A stretch of DNA of 64,000 nt from Pseudomonas sp. B33.4 (GCF_034555375.1 NZ_CP140706.1:6272001-6336000), one strand, 5' to 3'. Positions 17,944-29,120 are shown, counted from the first letter of the stretch. Notes: generated from the letters alone by a model not told the origin. Numbers and translations: made by a program.

Positions 17944-19409
17944 CAATCTATTCCTAACTGATTCCAGATGGCATCGATCCGTTGGGTGACGGCGTCGTCC
18001 TTGACGATCACGCGGCCCCACTCGCGAGTGGTTTCGCCTGGCCACTTGTGGGTGGCATCGAGGCCCATTTTCGAACCTAACCCTGAGATCGGCGAGGCGA
18101 AGTCGAGGTAGTCGATCGGCGTGTTATCGATCATCACCGTGTCGCGCTTGGGGTCCATGCGCGTGGTGATGGCCCAGATCACGTCGTTCCAGTCGCGGGC
18201 GTTGATATCGTCGTCAGTGACGATAACGAACTTGGTGTACATGAACTGTCGCAAAAACGACCAGACACCGAGCATCACGCGCTTGGCATGCCCCGGATAC
18301 GACTTCTTCATGGTCACGATGGCCATGCGATACGAGCAGCCTTCCGGCGGCAGGTAAAAATCGGTGATTTCCGGGAACTGCTTCTGCAGGATCGGCACGA
18401 ACACTTCGTTCAGCGCCACACCGAGGATCGCCGGTTCATCTGGCGGACGGCCGGTGTAGGTGCTGTGATAGATCGGTTTGACGCGGTGGGTGATGCGTTC
18501 GACGGTGAACACCGGGAAGCTGTCGACTTCGTTGTAATAACCGGTGTGGTCGCCGTACGGGCCTTCGTCAGCCATTTCGCCGGGATGGATCACGCCTTCG
18601 AGGATGATTTCGGCGGTGGCCGGCACTTGCAGGTCGTTGCCACGGCACTTGACCAGTTCGGTGCGGTTACCGCGCAGCAGACCGGCAAAGGCGTATTCGG
18701 AGAGGCTGTCCGGCACCGGCGTCACCGCACCAAGGATGGTCGCCGGATCCGCGCCAAGGGCCACTGACACCGGGAACGGCTGCCCCGGATGCTTCTCGCA
18801 CCATTCGCGGTAGTCGAGGGCGCCACCACGGTGGCTGAGCCAGCGCATGATCACCTTGTTGCGGCCGATCACTTGCTGACGGTAGATGCCGAGGTTCTGG
18901 CGTTCCTTGTTCGGGCCTTTGGTGACGGTCAGGCCCCAGGTGATCAGCGGGCCGACGTCGCCGGGCCAGCAGGTCTGCACCGGCAGCATCGCGAGGTCGA
19001 CGTCGTCGCCTTCGATGACCACTTCCTGGCACACCGCGTCTTTGACGACTTTCGGCGCCATCGAGATGATCTTGCGGAAGATCGGCAGTTTCGACCACGC
19101 GTCTTTCAAGCCCTTCGGCGGCTCGGGTTCCTTGAGGAACGCCAGCAGCTTACCGATTTCGCGCAGCTCGCTGACCGACTCGGCGCCCATGCCCATCGCC
19201 ACCCGCTCAGGGGTGCCGAACAGGTTGCCGAGCACCGGGATGTCGTAGCCGGTGGGTTTCTCGAACAGCAGCGCCGGGCCCTTGGCCCGCAGCGTGCGGT
19301 CGCACACCTCGGTCATCTCCAGCACCGGCGAGACGGGAATCTGGATGCGTTTCAACTCTCCGCGCTGCTCAAGCTGCTGCACGAAATCCCGAAGATCCTT
19401 GAATTTCAT
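17943..19409 (-). CDS. ubiD: 4-hydroxy-3-polyprenylbenzoate decarboxylase
   Basis: A 488-residue prenyl-FMN-dependent decarboxylase of ubiquinone synthesis. It begins [39 protein letters not shown] and [17 protein letters not shown] are family motifs that line the cofactor and active site. ATG at 19409 is chosen over one 18 bases upstream because it gives the standard N terminus. The length agrees with E. coli UbiD (about 497). It is coupled to the downstream reductase. The prenyl-FMN synthase gene ubiX is not in the window. Confidence 0.95.
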   Translation of the reverse strand: MKFKDLRDFVQQLEQRGELKRIQIPVSPVLEMTEVCDRTLRAKGPALLFEKPTGYDIPVLGNLFGTPERVAMGMGAESVSELREIGKLLAFLKEPEPPKGLKDAWSKLPIFRKIISMAPKVVKDAVCQEVVIEGDDVDLAMLPVQTCWPGDVGPLITWGLTVTKGPNKERQNLGIYRQQVIGRNKVIMRWLSHRGGALDYREWCEKHPGQPFPVSVALGADPATILGAVTPVPDSLSEYAFAGLLRGNRTELVKCRGNDLQVPATAEIILEGVIHPGEMADEGPYGDHTGYYNEVDSFPVFTVERITHRVKPIYHSTYTGRPPDEPAILGVALNEVFVPILQKQFPEITDFYLPPEGCSYRMAIVTMKKSYPGHAKRVMLGVWSFLRQFMYTKFVIVTDDDINARDWNDVIWAITTRMDPKRDTVMIDNTPIDYLDFASPISGLGSKMGLDATHKWPGETTREWGRVIVKDDAVTQRIDAIWNQLGID

Positions 19410-19489
19410 TGACGATGGCACCCTCAAAATAGGCGTACATCCTACCTGCTCTGACGGGCAAACAGCAGCCCGTCAGAGCCTGGCATCAA

Positions 19490-21451
19490 TCAATTGTCGC
19501 TGGTGCCCAGCATCAATGGCGCAAACAACGGGCTCAGTCTGGCGCTGCCAACGTCCGAAAGATGATCGGCATCCTTGTACTGCGAATGGCCGTCGACATC
19601 GATGGCGCACAAGCCGTCCTTGCACATCAGCGGCGTCGGATCGATGACATGAATGCCGGAATCAGCGGCGCTCATCGAGCCAAACAACGAAGTGAAAAAC
19701 TGCTGGCGAGCCAAGTGTTCGTTGAGCGGGCGACCGAGACCTTCTGCCGAACGACCGATGCGTGCCAGACTGGTCAGACGGTCGATGAAGCTCTTGTGTT
19801 GCAGCGGCACTTCCTTGAACAGCCAGACTTGCACACCCGCTTCACGCAGTTCGGCCACTTGCGCCTTGAGGGCGGCAGCCATGCGCTGCTCTGCCTGGCG
19901 TGGGTTGTCCTTGCGATCAAGCAGGAACTGTAGATCGCCATCGCCGTCTTCACGACCATAAACGTAAAGGCTCCAGTTCGCCGCCAACACCACGTCCTTG
20001 ATCCCCAGACTCGTGACGCGGTCCATGTTGCGCTGGTTGAAGTCTTTGCACTGAGGGCGCAAGTGGTCATCGATGATCGGCGGGCACCCGGTCAAGCTGT
20101 ACAACCACACCGGCTGCACGTTGCGCCCGGCATTGCCTTCGATGGCAGGCAACAATGCAGCGGCGTGACTGTCGCCCCAGAACATTTTTGTCGCCGCAAT
20201 ATTCTGATCGCCACCCACAAGGCAGGATTTGGTCAGCGCCTTGTCCGTGCTCAAATGCATGCACTTCGACTGCCCGGCGTTCCACTCGCGCGATTGCGCA
20301 TATTCCAGCGCTTTGCCGGTCAGACGCTGTGGAACGCCGTCTGCCGAGCGAATCACCGAGCCGGTGATCGCCAGAACCGTGATCGACACCAGACCGCCGA
20401 CCAATACCGAATTACGGCTGGCAAACACACGCTTCTCACGAAACGGCAGTTCGATGTATCGAAGGCTCAGCCAGGCCAGCGCCAATGCCAGAGCCATCCA
20501 CGCGACCGCCTCCAGCGGCTGGATGCCGTCGATGGAGATAGCGTTGGCATACACGTAAACCGGCCAATGCCACAGGTACAGCGAATAGGAGAGCAAGCCG
20601 ACCCACACCAGAACGCGGACACTCAACAGCCGGCCCGCCCACGTTGGGCCCTGTGCGCCCGACCAGACCAGCGCCGTCGTGCCCAATACCGGCAACAGCG
20701 CCGCCCAGCCCGGGAACACCGTGGTCCTGTCGAAAGTGAACACCGCCACCAGCACTGCCGCCAGCCCGGCCAGGCCAACGGACTGACGCAGCCATGGCCG
20801 CGCGACATGCTTGGGTACAGGGATTACCGCCAGCATCGCCCCGCAGAGCAACTCCCAGGCACGGGTCGGTAGCGCGAAAAAGGCAAATTCAGGTCTGCGC
20901 TCGATGTAGATGATGTTCAAGCCGAACGACACCAGCAGCACGGCAAACAACATCCAGCGCCAATGACGGACGTAGCGCATCATCAGCACCATCATCAGCG
21001 GGAAGAAGATGTAGTACTGCTCCTCCACCGCCAGCGACCAGGTATGCAGCAACGGCTTGAGCTCCGAGGCGGGCTCGAAGTAACCGTCTTCGCGCATGAA
21101 CAGGATGTTGGAAATGAACAGCGACTGGTAACGAATCGTCCGTCCCAGCTCAGCCAGATCTTTGGCGGTCAGCAACAGCCAGCCCAATGCCAGCGTCACT
21201 ACCACAACCACGGTCAACGCCGGCAGGATGCGCCGGGCGCGACGCCCCCAGAAGTCGAGGAAACTGAAGCGCTGTGCGCTGATTTCGCGAAACAAGATCG
21301 AAGTGATCAGGAAGCCGGAAATGACAAAAAAAACATCGACGCCGACAAAGCCGCCGCTGAATGTATTGAAGCCGAAATGAAACAGCACGACGGGAATGAC
21401 CGCCAGCGCCCTTAATCCGTCGATATCACGGCGATTGCCAAACGTGTGCAT
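19490..21451 (-). CDS. OafA/YrhL-type membrane O-acyltransferase with SGNH domain
   Basis: A 653-residue protein. The N-terminal half (about residues 1-380) has around ten membrane spans and the acyltransferase-3 motifs DIDGLRALAVIPVVLFHFG and GFVGVDVFFVISGFLI. HTWSLAVEEQYY near residue 150 is also typical. The C-terminal half is a soluble SGNH hydrolase-like domain (KMFWGDSHAAALLPAIEGN near residue 430, DADHLSD near the end). Such fusions O-acetylate O-antigen or other surface polysaccharides. ATG at 21451 is used because the acyltransferase motif starts there. It stands alone between ubiD and rho. Confidence 0.92.
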   Translation of the reverse strand: MHTFGNRRDIDGLRALAVIPVVLFHFGFNTFSGGFVGVDVFFVISGFLITSILFREISAQRFSFLDFWGRRARRILPALTVVVVVTLALGWLLLTAKDLAELGRTIRYQSLFISNILFMREDGYFEPASELKPLLHTWSLAVEEQYYIFFPLMMVLMMRYVRHWRWMLFAVLLVSFGLNIIYIERRPEFAFFALPTRAWELLCGAMLAVIPVPKHVARPWLRQSVGLAGLAAVLVAVFTFDRTTVFPGWAALLPVLGTTALVWSGAQGPTWAGRLLSVRVLVWVGLLSYSLYLWHWPVYVYANAISIDGIQPLEAVAWMALALALAWLSLRYIELPFREKRVFASRNSVLVGGLVSITVLAITGSVIRSADGVPQRLTGKALEYAQSREWNAGQSKCMHLSTDKALTKSCLVGGDQNIAATKMFWGDSHAAALLPAIEGNAGRNVQPVWLYSLTGCPPIIDDHLRPQCKDFNQRNMDRVTSLGIKDVVLAANWSLYVYGREDGDGDLQFLLDRKDNPRQAEQRMAAALKAQVAELREAGVQVWLFKEVPLQHKSFIDRLTSLARIGRSAEGLGRPLNEHLARQQFFTSLFGSMSAADSGIHVIDPTPLMCKDGLCAIDVDGHSQYKDADHLSDVGSARLSPLFAPLMLGTSDN

Positions 21452-21530
21452 AACCTTTCTTATCCTTGTAGGTACAAACCGCTCCAGACAAGGACAGTAG
21501 CGCGTTACGAAAGTTATGCAGCGCGTACGC

Positions 21531-21558
21531 AAAAAAAACGCCCCCTTTCGGGAGCGTT
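21531..21558 (-). terminator. Intrinsic terminator after rho
   Basis: On the minus strand AACGCTCCC-GAAA-GGGGGCGTT forms a 9-bp stem with one G-U pair and a GNRA loop, followed by eight T residues. It starts 20 bases after the rho stop codon. Confidence 0.88.
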
Positions 21559-21577
21559 CTTTTTTACAGCGTGTGTA

Positions 21578-22837
<1,260 letters not shown>

Positions 22838-23036
22838 ATAGGAATGACGTAATCATTTATGGAGGGGGGGGAAATTAAGCTTTTGGCTTAATGAGGCCGC
22901 GCCGCGGAGAAGGCGACAGGATCGCGAACTAATTCGAAAAGGAGTGCGTCGGCGACGGCTAGCAGGGGGCAATGGAGAAACCAGTGCGGGGCCGAATGTA
23001 CCACCTGAGTTTCGGAGCGTCTAGCCCTGAATACGC
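22838..23036 (-). promoter_or_regulatory. Long rho leader with hairpin and C-rich tract
   Basis: Between trxA and rho the minus strand carries the hairpin ATTAAGC-CAAAA-GCTTAAT (22874-22892) and then the C-run TTTCCCCCCCCTCC close to the start codon. The E. coli rho leader is autoregulated by Rho acting on unstructured C-rich RNA, and this layout could act likewise. No leader ORF was recognised. Confidence 0.4.
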
Positions 23037-23069
23037 AAAAAGCCCCGCTATTTTGCGGGGCTTTTTTTC
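23037..23069 (-). terminator. Terminator after trxA
   Basis: The stem AGCCCCGC/GCGGGGCT (23041-23048 and 23055-23062) has A- and T-runs on both sides, so it can work in both directions. It lies 20 bases after the trxA stop codon and upstream of rho. Confidence 0.88.
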
Positions 23070-23088
23070 AGGCACTTTACAGCGACGC

Positions 23089-23418
23089 TTAGATGTTGGC
23101 GTCGAGGAAAGCAGCCAATTGCGACTTCGACAGAGCGCCGACCTTGGTCGCTTCAACGTTGCCGTTCTTGAACAGCATCAGGGTCGGGATACCACGCACG
23201 CCGTGCTTGGCCGGGGTTTCCTGGTTTTCGTCGATGTTCAGTTTGGCAACGGTCAGCTTGCCTTTGTAAGTCTCGGCAATCTCGTCCAGAACCGGAGCGA
23301 TCATTTTGCAAGGACCGCACCATTCAGCCCAGTAATCGACCAGGACAGCGCCTTCGGCCTTGAGTACGTCGGCTTCGAAGCTAGCGTCGCTAACGTGTTT
23401 GATAAGATCGCTGCTCAT
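23089..23418 (-). CDS. trxA: Thioredoxin 1
   Basis: The 109-residue cytoplasmic dithiol reductant. The active site [12 protein letters not shown] has its cysteines at residues 34 and 37. [11 protein letters not shown] includes the conserved cis-proline. The length matches E. coli TrxA. GGAG precedes the ATG. The trxA-rho order is conserved in gamma-proteobacteria. Confidence 0.97.
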   Translation of the reverse strand: MSSDLIKHVSDASFEADVLKAEGAVLVDYWAEWCGPCKMIAPVLDEIAETYKGKLTVAKLNIDENQETPAKHGVRGIPTLMLFKNGNVEATKVGALSKSQLAAFLDANI

Positions 23419-23538
23419 GGAATTCTCCAGGTTGTAAGCAAAAAAACGTGGCCCATCATAGCCGCCCTTCCCCTGTTCAGGAAGCCGCAGTTGATTGAGT
23501 CTTGCTATGGCACTCGATGAGTTTGGGTATAGCTCAAG

Positions 23539-24246
23539 TCACGCCGTGGCGGGGGCAATGAAGGAAATTCCGGTACGCAGGGCGGCGTTGCGCACGTGTT
23601 CCTGCATGGCTTTTTGCGCCGCACCCGACGCTCGGCGCGCGAGGGCCCGGAGGATCTTGCGGTGTTCCTGCCAGGTTTCCATCGCACGTTCGGCGCGGAT
23701 GAACGGTAGTTTCTGGCTCTCAAGGAACATCTCGGCGCTGGCGGTGAGGATGCTCAGCATCGCCTGATTGCCGCTGGCCAACAGGATTCGTCGGTGGAAT
23801 TCGAAGTCGAGTTTCGCCGCCGCTTCAAAGTCGCCGACCTTCAATTGCTCGCGCATGGCCGCGACATTGTCTTCCAGCGCATCCAGATCGAACGTGCTCA
23901 ACGTCACCGCCGCCAGCCCGGCGGCAAACCCTTCGAGCGCATAGCGCAATTGAAAGATATCCAGCGGCGACGCCTGCGCCGCAAACGACCAACCCGGCGC
24001 GCTGTCGCCGCGCGACAGCTCCACTGGCGACTGCACGAACACGCCTTTGCCCGGCTGAATACTGACCACTCCCAGCGCGCTCAACGACGACAACGCCTCA
24101 CGCAACGACGCCCGGCTGACGCCCAGTTGCAGCGCCAGATCCCGTTGCGACGGCAAGGCGTCGCCCGCACCGAAACCCTGTTCGGTGATCAGTTTGCGGA
24201 TTGCTTGCAGCGCCACTTCGGGTACCGCACGGGAAATCGAGTTCAT
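23539..24246 (-). CDS. GntR-family regulator with FCD domain
   Basis: A 235-residue regulator. The N-terminal winged helix (about residues 10-75) has LPSQRDLALQLGVSRASLRE as recognition region. The C-terminal FCD ligand domain has LDFEFHRRILLASGNQAML, where the histidine is a likely metal or ligand contact. It is divergent from a complete polar amino-acid ABC transporter across 256 bp and probably controls it in response to the substrate. The effector is unknown. Confidence 0.9.
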   Translation of the reverse strand: MNSISRAVPEVALQAIRKLITEQGFGAGDALPSQRDLALQLGVSRASLREALSSLSALGVVSIQPGKGVFVQSPVELSRGDSAPGWSFAAQASPLDIFQLRYALEGFAAGLAAVTLSTFDLDALEDNVAAMREQLKVGDFEAAAKLDFEFHRRILLASGNQAMLSILTASAEMFLESQKLPFIRAERAMETWQEHRKILRALARRASGAAQKAMQEHVRNAALRTGISFIAPATA

Positions 24247-24375
24247 GGTTTTTCAGACGCGCCAGGCCAATGTGCGGCTAGTTGTAAAGCTATTCGTCGA
24301 GTCCGGCAAGTCATGCCCCAGCGGGGTTCGGTGCTGCGGAGCGATGCGCGATAGCGGTGCGAAAAACAACCTGAC

Positions 24376-24399
24376 TGTTCAGACCAGTAAGACCGAACA
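24376..24399. promoter_or_regulatory. Possible operator between the GntR gene and the ABC transporter
   Basis: TGTTC and GAACA form an inverted repeat separated by 14 bases that include two GACC words. It lies in the divergent promoter region. This is a weak candidate binding site only. Confidence 0.25.
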
Positions 24400-24502
24400 A
24401 ACCCGCTGAAACCGTGGCCTGCCACGACGAAAGCCACGTATTGGCACGGCCCATGCTCTGTCCGAACGCAGAAATCACTTCCCGCCGATCCGGAGATTGT
24501 TC

Positions 24503-25288
24503 ATGACCAAGCGTTACAGCGCCCTCCTCGCCGCCCTGTTTTCCAGTCTGCTGCTCAGCCAGATCCCCGCTCACGCCGATGGACTCGACGACGTGGTCAA
24601 ACGCGGCACGCTGAAAGTCGCAGTGCCGCAGGACTTCCCACCGTTCGGCTCGGTCGGCCCGGACATGAAACCTCGCGGTCTGGACATCGACACCGCGAAA
24701 CTGCTGGCCGATCAACTCAAGGTCAAACTCGAACTGACCCCGGTCAACAGCACCAACCGCATCCCGTTCCTCACTACCGGCAAAGTCGACCTGGTGATCT
24801 CCAGCCTCGGCAAGAACCCCGAGCGCGAGAAAGTCATCGATTTCTCCCGCGCCTACGCACCGTTCTACCTCGCCGTGTTCGGCCCGCCAGACGCTGCGAT
24901 CGTCAGCCTCGACGACCTCAAGGGCAAAACCATCAGCGTCACCCGTGGCGCCATCGAAGACATCGAACTGACCAAAGTCGCCCCTGAAGGCGTGACCATC
25001 AAGCGCTTCGAAGACAACAACTCGACCATCGCCGCCTACCTCGCCGGTCAGGTCGACCTCATCGCCAGCGGCAACGTGGTGATGGTCGCGATCAGCGAAA
25101 AGAACCCGAAACGCGTACCGGCGCTGAAAGTGAAGCTCAAGGATTCACCGGTCTACGTCGGCGTGAACAAGAACGAAGCGGCGCTGCTGGCCAAGGTCAA
25201 CGACATCCTGACCACCGCCAAGGCTGACGGCGCACTGGAAAAGAATTCGCAGACCTGGCTGAAAGAGCCGCTGCCGGCCGATCTCTGA
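24503..25288 (+). CDS. Amino-acid ABC transporter substrate-binding protein
   Basis: A 261-residue periplasmic protein of the SBP-3 family (HisJ/GlnH type). The signal peptide runs from MTKRYSALLA to IPAHADG. The mature protein starts LDDVVKRGTLKVAVPQDFPP. RGLDIDTAKLLADQL and DLVISSLGKNPEREKVIDFS are family motifs; the latter ends the first lobe. CGGAG precedes ATG 24503, preferred over an upstream TTG at 24497. First gene of a four-gene importer operon. The substrate is probably a polar amino acid but cannot be read from the sequence. Confidence 0.92.
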   Translation: MTKRYSALLAALFSSLLLSQIPAHADGLDDVVKRGTLKVAVPQDFPPFGSVGPDMKPRGLDIDTAKLLADQLKVKLELTPVNSTNRIPFLTTGKVDLVISSLGKNPEREKVIDFSRAYAPFYLAVFGPPDAAIVSLDDLKGKTISVTRGAIEDIELTKVAPEGVTIKRFEDNNSTIAAYLAGQVDLIASGNVVMVAISEKNPKRVPALKVKLKDSPVYVGVNKNEAALLAKVNDILTTAKADGALEKNSQTWLKEPLPADL

Positions 25289-25309
25289 TCGACTGCGCGG
25301 GAGACCTTC

Positions 25310-25978
25310 ATGGCTTATCAGTTCGATTTCATGCCGGTGGTGGAAAACACCGACCTGCTGCTGCGCGGGGCGCTGTTCACCCTTGAGCTGACAGCCATCG
25401 GTGCGTTGCTCGGGGTCGGCGTCGGGATTGTCGGGGCGTTGGTGCGGGCGTGGAACATCCGCCCGTTCTCGGCGATCTTCGGCGTCTACGTCGAGTTGAT
25501 CCGCAATACGCCGTTTCTGGTGCAGTTGTTCTTCATCTTCTTCGGCCTGCCGTCGCTGGGCGTGCAGATTTCCGAGTGGCAGGCGGCGGTGCTGGCGATG
25601 GTAATCAACCTCGGTGCCTATTCGACCGAGATCATCCGCGCCGGCATTCAGGCGATTCCGCGCGGGCAACTGGAAGCCGCAGCGGCATTGGCGATGACGC
25701 GCTTCGAGGCGTTCCGCAATGTGGTGCTGCTGCCGGCGCTGGGCAAGGTCTGGCCGGCGCTGAGCAGCCAGATCATCATCGTCATGCTCGGATCGGCGGT
25801 GTGTTCGCAAATCGCCACCGAAGAATTGAGCTTCGCTGCCAACTTCATTCAGTCGCGCAACTTCCGCGCTTTTGAAACCTACGCGCTGACCACGCTGATC
25901 TACCTGTGCATGGCGCTGCTGATTCGCCAACTGCTGAACTGGATCGGCCGGCGCTACATCAGCAGGAGCCGCGCATGA
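25310..25978 (+). CDS. Amino-acid ABC transporter permease (HisM/GlnP type)
   Basis: A 222-residue inner-membrane permease with about five spans. FTLELTAIGALLGVGVGIVG begins the family domain. YVELIRNTPFLVQLFFIFFG is the classic amino-acid permease motif. EAAAALAMTRFEAFRNVVLL is the EAA loop that docks the ATPase. It begins MAYQFDFMPVV 21 bp after the binding-protein gene and ends in an ATGA overlap with the second permease. Confidence 0.94.
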   Translation: MAYQFDFMPVVENTDLLLRGALFTLELTAIGALLGVGVGIVGALVRAWNIRPFSAIFGVYVELIRNTPFLVQLFFIFFGLPSLGVQISEWQAAVLAMVINLGAYSTEIIRAGIQAIPRGQLEAAAALAMTRFEAFRNVVLLPALGKVWPALSSQIIIVMLGSAVCSQIATEELSFAANFIQSRNFRAFETYALTTLIYLCMALLIRQLLNWIGRRYISRSRA

Positions 25979-26625
25979 GCGATTTCACCTTCTGGGACAT
26001 CCTGCGCAACCTGCTCGTCGGCCTGCAATGGACGCTGGCGTTGTCGCTGGTGGCGTTTATTGGCGGCGGCCTCGTCGGGTTGCTGATCCTGATCATGCGC
26101 ATCTCGAAAAATCCTCTGTCGAGCAACATCGCCCGTACCTGGATCGAACTGTTCCAGGGCACGCCGCTGTTGATGCAGCTGTTTCTGGTGTTCTTCGGCG
26201 TGGCCCTGGCCGGGATCGAGATTTCACCGTGGATGGCCGCAGCGATTGCCCTGACCCTGTTCACCAGCGCCTATCTGGCAGAGATCTGGCGCGGCTGCGT
26301 CGAGTCGATCTCCAACGGCCAGTGGGAAGCCTCGGCAAGTCTGGCGCTCAATCCGCTGGAGCAACTGCGCTACGTGATCCTGCCGCAAGCGCTGCGCATT
26401 GCCGTGGCGCCGACCGTGGGTTTCTCGGTGCAAGTGGTCAAAGGCACCGCCGTCACCTCGATCATCGGTTTCACCGAGCTGACCAAGACCGGCGGCATGC
26501 TCGCCAACGCCACATTTGAACCGTTCATGGTCTACGGCCTCGTCGCCCTCGGCTACTTCCTGCTCTGCTACCCCTTGTCCCTCAGTGCGCGCTACCTGGA
26601 AAGGAGACTGCATGCCTCTGCTTAG
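25975..26625 (+). CDS. Amino-acid ABC transporter permease, second subunit
   Basis: A 216-residue permease beginning MSDFTFWDILRNLLVGLQWT. It has about five spans, the motif TWIELFQGTPLLMQLFLVFF and the EAA loop EASASLALNPLEQLRYVILP. The start at 25975 overlaps the first permease by 4 bp and the end overlaps the ATPase gene by 14 bp, so the three are translated together. The two permeases should form a heterodimeric channel. Confidence 0.94.
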   Translation: MSDFTFWDILRNLLVGLQWTLALSLVAFIGGGLVGLLILIMRISKNPLSSNIARTWIELFQGTPLLMQLFLVFFGVALAGIEISPWMAAAIALTLFTSAYLAEIWRGCVESISNGQWEASASLALNPLEQLRYVILPQALRIAVAPTVGFSVQVVKGTAVTSIIGFTELTKTGGMLANATFEPFMVYGLVALGYFLLCYPLSLSARYLERRLHASA

Positions 26626-27349
26626 AATTTCCGCCCTGCATAAATACTACGGCGATCACCACGTGCTCAAAGGCATCGACCTCAGCGTCGAGGAAGGCCA
26701 GGTCGTGGCAATCATCGGCCGCAGCGGCTCGGGCAAATCCACCCTGCTGCGCACGCTTAATGGTCTGGAATCGATCAACGACGGCGTGATCGAAGTCGAC
26801 GGCGAATACCTCGACGCCGCCCGCGCTGATCTGCGCAGCCTGCGACAGAAGGTCGGCATGGTGTTTCAGCAGTTCAATCTGTTCCCGCACCTGACCGTGG
26901 GCGAAAACGTCATGCTCGCGCCGCAGGTGGTGCAGAAAGTGCCGAAAGCCAAGGCAGCGGAACTGGCGCGAGAGATGCTGGAACGGGTTGGCCTCGGGGA
27001 AAAATTCGATGCCTTCCCGGATCGACTTTCCGGCGGCCAGCAGCAGCGAGTAGCGATTGCCCGGGCACTGGCGATGTCGCCGAAAGTGTTGCTCTGCGAC
27101 GAGATCACCTCGGCGCTCGACCCGGAACTGGTCAACGAAGTGCTCAGCGTGGTTCGGCAACTGGCCAAGGAAGGCATGACATTGATCATGGTCACCCACG
27201 AAATGCGTTTTGCCCGCGAGGTCGGCGACAAACTGGTGTTCATGCACCATGGCAAGGTGCATGAGGTGGGGGATCCGAAGGTGTTGTTTGCCAATCCGCA
27301 GACGGCGGAGCTGGCGAACTTCATTGGCACAGTTGAAGCAACAGCCTGA
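26612..27349 (+). CDS. Amino-acid ABC transporter ATP-binding protein (GlnQ/HisP type)
   Basis: A 245-residue ATPase. Walker A is IIGRSGSGKSTLLRTLNGLE, the Q-loop is MVFQQFNLFPHLT, the signature is LSGGQQQRVAIARAL and Walker B is VLLCDEITSALDP. VTHEMRFAREV carries the switch histidine. ATG 26612 follows GGAG and overlaps the permease by 14 bp. It completes a self-contained importer with the two permeases and binding protein. A REP pair follows. Confidence 0.95.
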   Translation: MPLLRISALHKYYGDHHVLKGIDLSVEEGQVVAIIGRSGSGKSTLLRTLNGLESINDGVIEVDGEYLDAARADLRSLRQKVGMVFQQFNLFPHLTVGENVMLAPQVVQKVPKAKAAELAREMLERVGLGEKFDAFPDRLSGGQQQRVAIARALAMSPKVLLCDEITSALDPELVNEVLSVVRQLAKEGMTLIMVTHEMRFAREVGDKLVFMHHGKVHEVGDPKVLFANPQTAELANFIGTVEATA

Positions 27350-27376
27350 GAGAAATACAGGGGCTTCCAGGCCCTC

Positions 27377-27440
27377 ATCGCGAGCAGGCTCACTCCTACA
27401 TCGGAATGCGTTCACCTGTAGGAGTGAGCCTGCTCGCGAT
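27377..27440. repeat. REP pair, GTAGGAGTGAGCCTGCTCGCGAT family
   Basis: Perfect inverted 24-base arms at 27377-27400 and 27417-27440 lie between the ABC operon and ppx. Confidence 0.88.
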
Positions 27441-27556
27441 TGACCGCGCAGCGGTCACCGACTTTCTGCGCTGAATCAACGGTTTGAACCGTGCGCGTTG
27501 GCGCCAGCGTTTGATCGTGGCACGATGTCGAGGTTATCGACCGAGACCCCCTGACC

Positions 27557-29059
27557 ATGCCGCAATCCCAAGCCAAGAATCTGTCCCTGATCGCCGCAAT
27601 CGACCTGGGCTCGAACAGCTTTCACATGGTCGTGGCCAAGGCCCAGAACGGCGAAATCCGCATTCTCGAGCGCCTCGGCGAGAAGGTTCAACTGGCCGCT
27701 GGCATCGACGATGAGCGCAAGCTCAACGAAGAATCGATGCAGCGCGGCCTCGATTGCCTCAAGCGCTTTGCCCAACTGATCAACGGTATGCCGCTCGGCG
27801 CCGTGCGCATCGTTGGCACCAACGCTTTGCGTGAAGCGCGCAACCGCCTCGAATTCATCCACCGCGCCGAAGAAATCCTCGGCCACCCGGTGGAAGTCAT
27901 CTCCGGTCGTGAAGAAGCGCGCCTGATCTATCTGGGCGTGTCGCACACCCTTGCCGACACCCCGGGCAAACGCCTGGTCGCCGACATCGGCGGCGGCAGT
28001 ACCGAGTTCATCATTGGTCAGCGCTTCGAGCCGCTGCTGCGCGAAAGCCTGCAGATGGGCTGCGTCAGCTTCACCCAGCGCTACTTCAAGGACGGCAAGA
28101 TCACCCCGGCCCGCTACGCCCAGGCGTACACGGCGGCGCGGCTGGAGATTATGAGCATCGAACACGCCCTGCACCGCCTGACCTGGGATGAAGCCATCGG
28201 TTCCTCGGGCACCATCCGCGCCATCGGCCTGGCGCTGAAGGCCGGCGGACACGGCACTGGCGAAGTGAACGCCGAAGGTCTGGCCTGGCTCAAGCGCCGG
28301 CTGTTCAAGCTCGGTGACGTCGACAAGATCGATTTTGAAGGCATCAAACCGGATCGCCGGACCATTTTCCCGGCGGGTCTGGCGATTCTCGAGGCGATTT
28401 TCGACGCCCTCGAACTGCAACGCATGGACCACTGCGACGGCGCGCTGCGTGAAGGCGTGCTGTACGACCTGCTCGGCCGGCATCATCACGAGGACGTGCG
28501 CGAACGTACCCTGACCTCGCTGATGGAGCGTTATCACGTCGACCTCGAGCAGGCGGCACGGGTCGAACGCAAAGCCTTGCACGCGTTCGATCAAGTCGCG
28601 GTGGACTGGGAGCTGGACGACGGCATCTGGCGCGAACTCCTTGGCTGGGCGGCGAAAGTGCACGAAGTCGGCCTCGATATCGCTCACTATCATTACCACA
28701 AGCACGGCGCTTACCTGATCGAGCACTCGGACCTTGCCGGTTTCTCTCGCGAAGACCAACAGATGCTCGCCCTGCTGGTGCGCGGCCATCGCCGTAATAT
28801 TCCCAAGGACAAGTTTGCTGACTTTGGCGACGACGGCGACAAGCTGATTCGCCTGTGCGTGCTGCTGCGCTTTGCGATTCTGTTCCACCACATTCGTGGC
28901 ACGCAGGCGATGCCGCAGGTGGTGCTGCATGCCAAGGGCAACACCTTGGATGTGGAATTCCCGGAGAACTGGCTGGATGAGAATCAGCTGACTCAGGCGG
29001 ATTTCGGGCTTGAGGCGGATTGGCTGACGCGGGTGGGGATTGTGCTGACTGTTCACTGA
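27557..29059 (+). CDS. ppx: Exopolyphosphatase
   Basis: A 500-residue enzyme of the Ppx/GppA family that removes terminal phosphate from polyphosphate. [18 protein letters not shown] near residue 15 and [14 protein letters not shown] near residue 145 are the two phosphate loops of the actin-like fold. An HD-like C-terminal domain follows ([19 protein letters not shown] near 380). The length suits the long Ppx form. It is convergent with ppk; a terminator and repeats lie between them. Confidence 0.95.
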   Translation: MPQSQAKNLSLIAAIDLGSNSFHMVVAKAQNGEIRILERLGEKVQLAAGIDDERKLNEESMQRGLDCLKRFAQLINGMPLGAVRIVGTNALREARNRLEFIHRAEEILGHPVEVISGREEARLIYLGVSHTLADTPGKRLVADIGGGSTEFIIGQRFEPLLRESLQMGCVSFTQRYFKDGKITPARYAQAYTAARLEIMSIEHALHRLTWDEAIGSSGTIRAIGLALKAGGHGTGEVNAEGLAWLKRRLFKLGDVDKIDFEGIKPDRRTIFPAGLAILEAIFDALELQRMDHCDGALREGVLYDLLGRHHHEDVRERTLTSLMERYHVDLEQAARVERKALHAFDQVAVDWELDDGIWRELLGWAAKVHEVGLDIAHYHYHKHGAYLIEHSDLAGFSREDQQMLALLVRGHRRNIPKDKFADFGDDGDKLIRLCVLLRFAILFHHIRGTQAMPQVVLHAKGNTLDVEFPENWLDENQLTQADFGLEADWLTRVGIVLTVH

Positions 29060-29088
29060 TACCCAGCAAATTTGTGAATGACAGGTAT

Positions 29089-29120
29089 AAAAAAGGCGAT
29101 CCGCAGGGATCGCCTTTTTA
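29089..29120 (+). terminator. Terminator after ppx
   Basis: The stem AAAGGCGATCC/GGATCGCCTTT (29092-29102 and 29107-29117) with loop GCAG is followed by T residues. It could also work in the other direction for ppk. Confidence 0.85.

Noticed and set aside
23539..27349. Mobile element or genomic island around the GntR-ABC cassette
   Set aside because: No integrase, transposase, attachment site or base-composition shift is visible; REP pairs alone do not show transfer.
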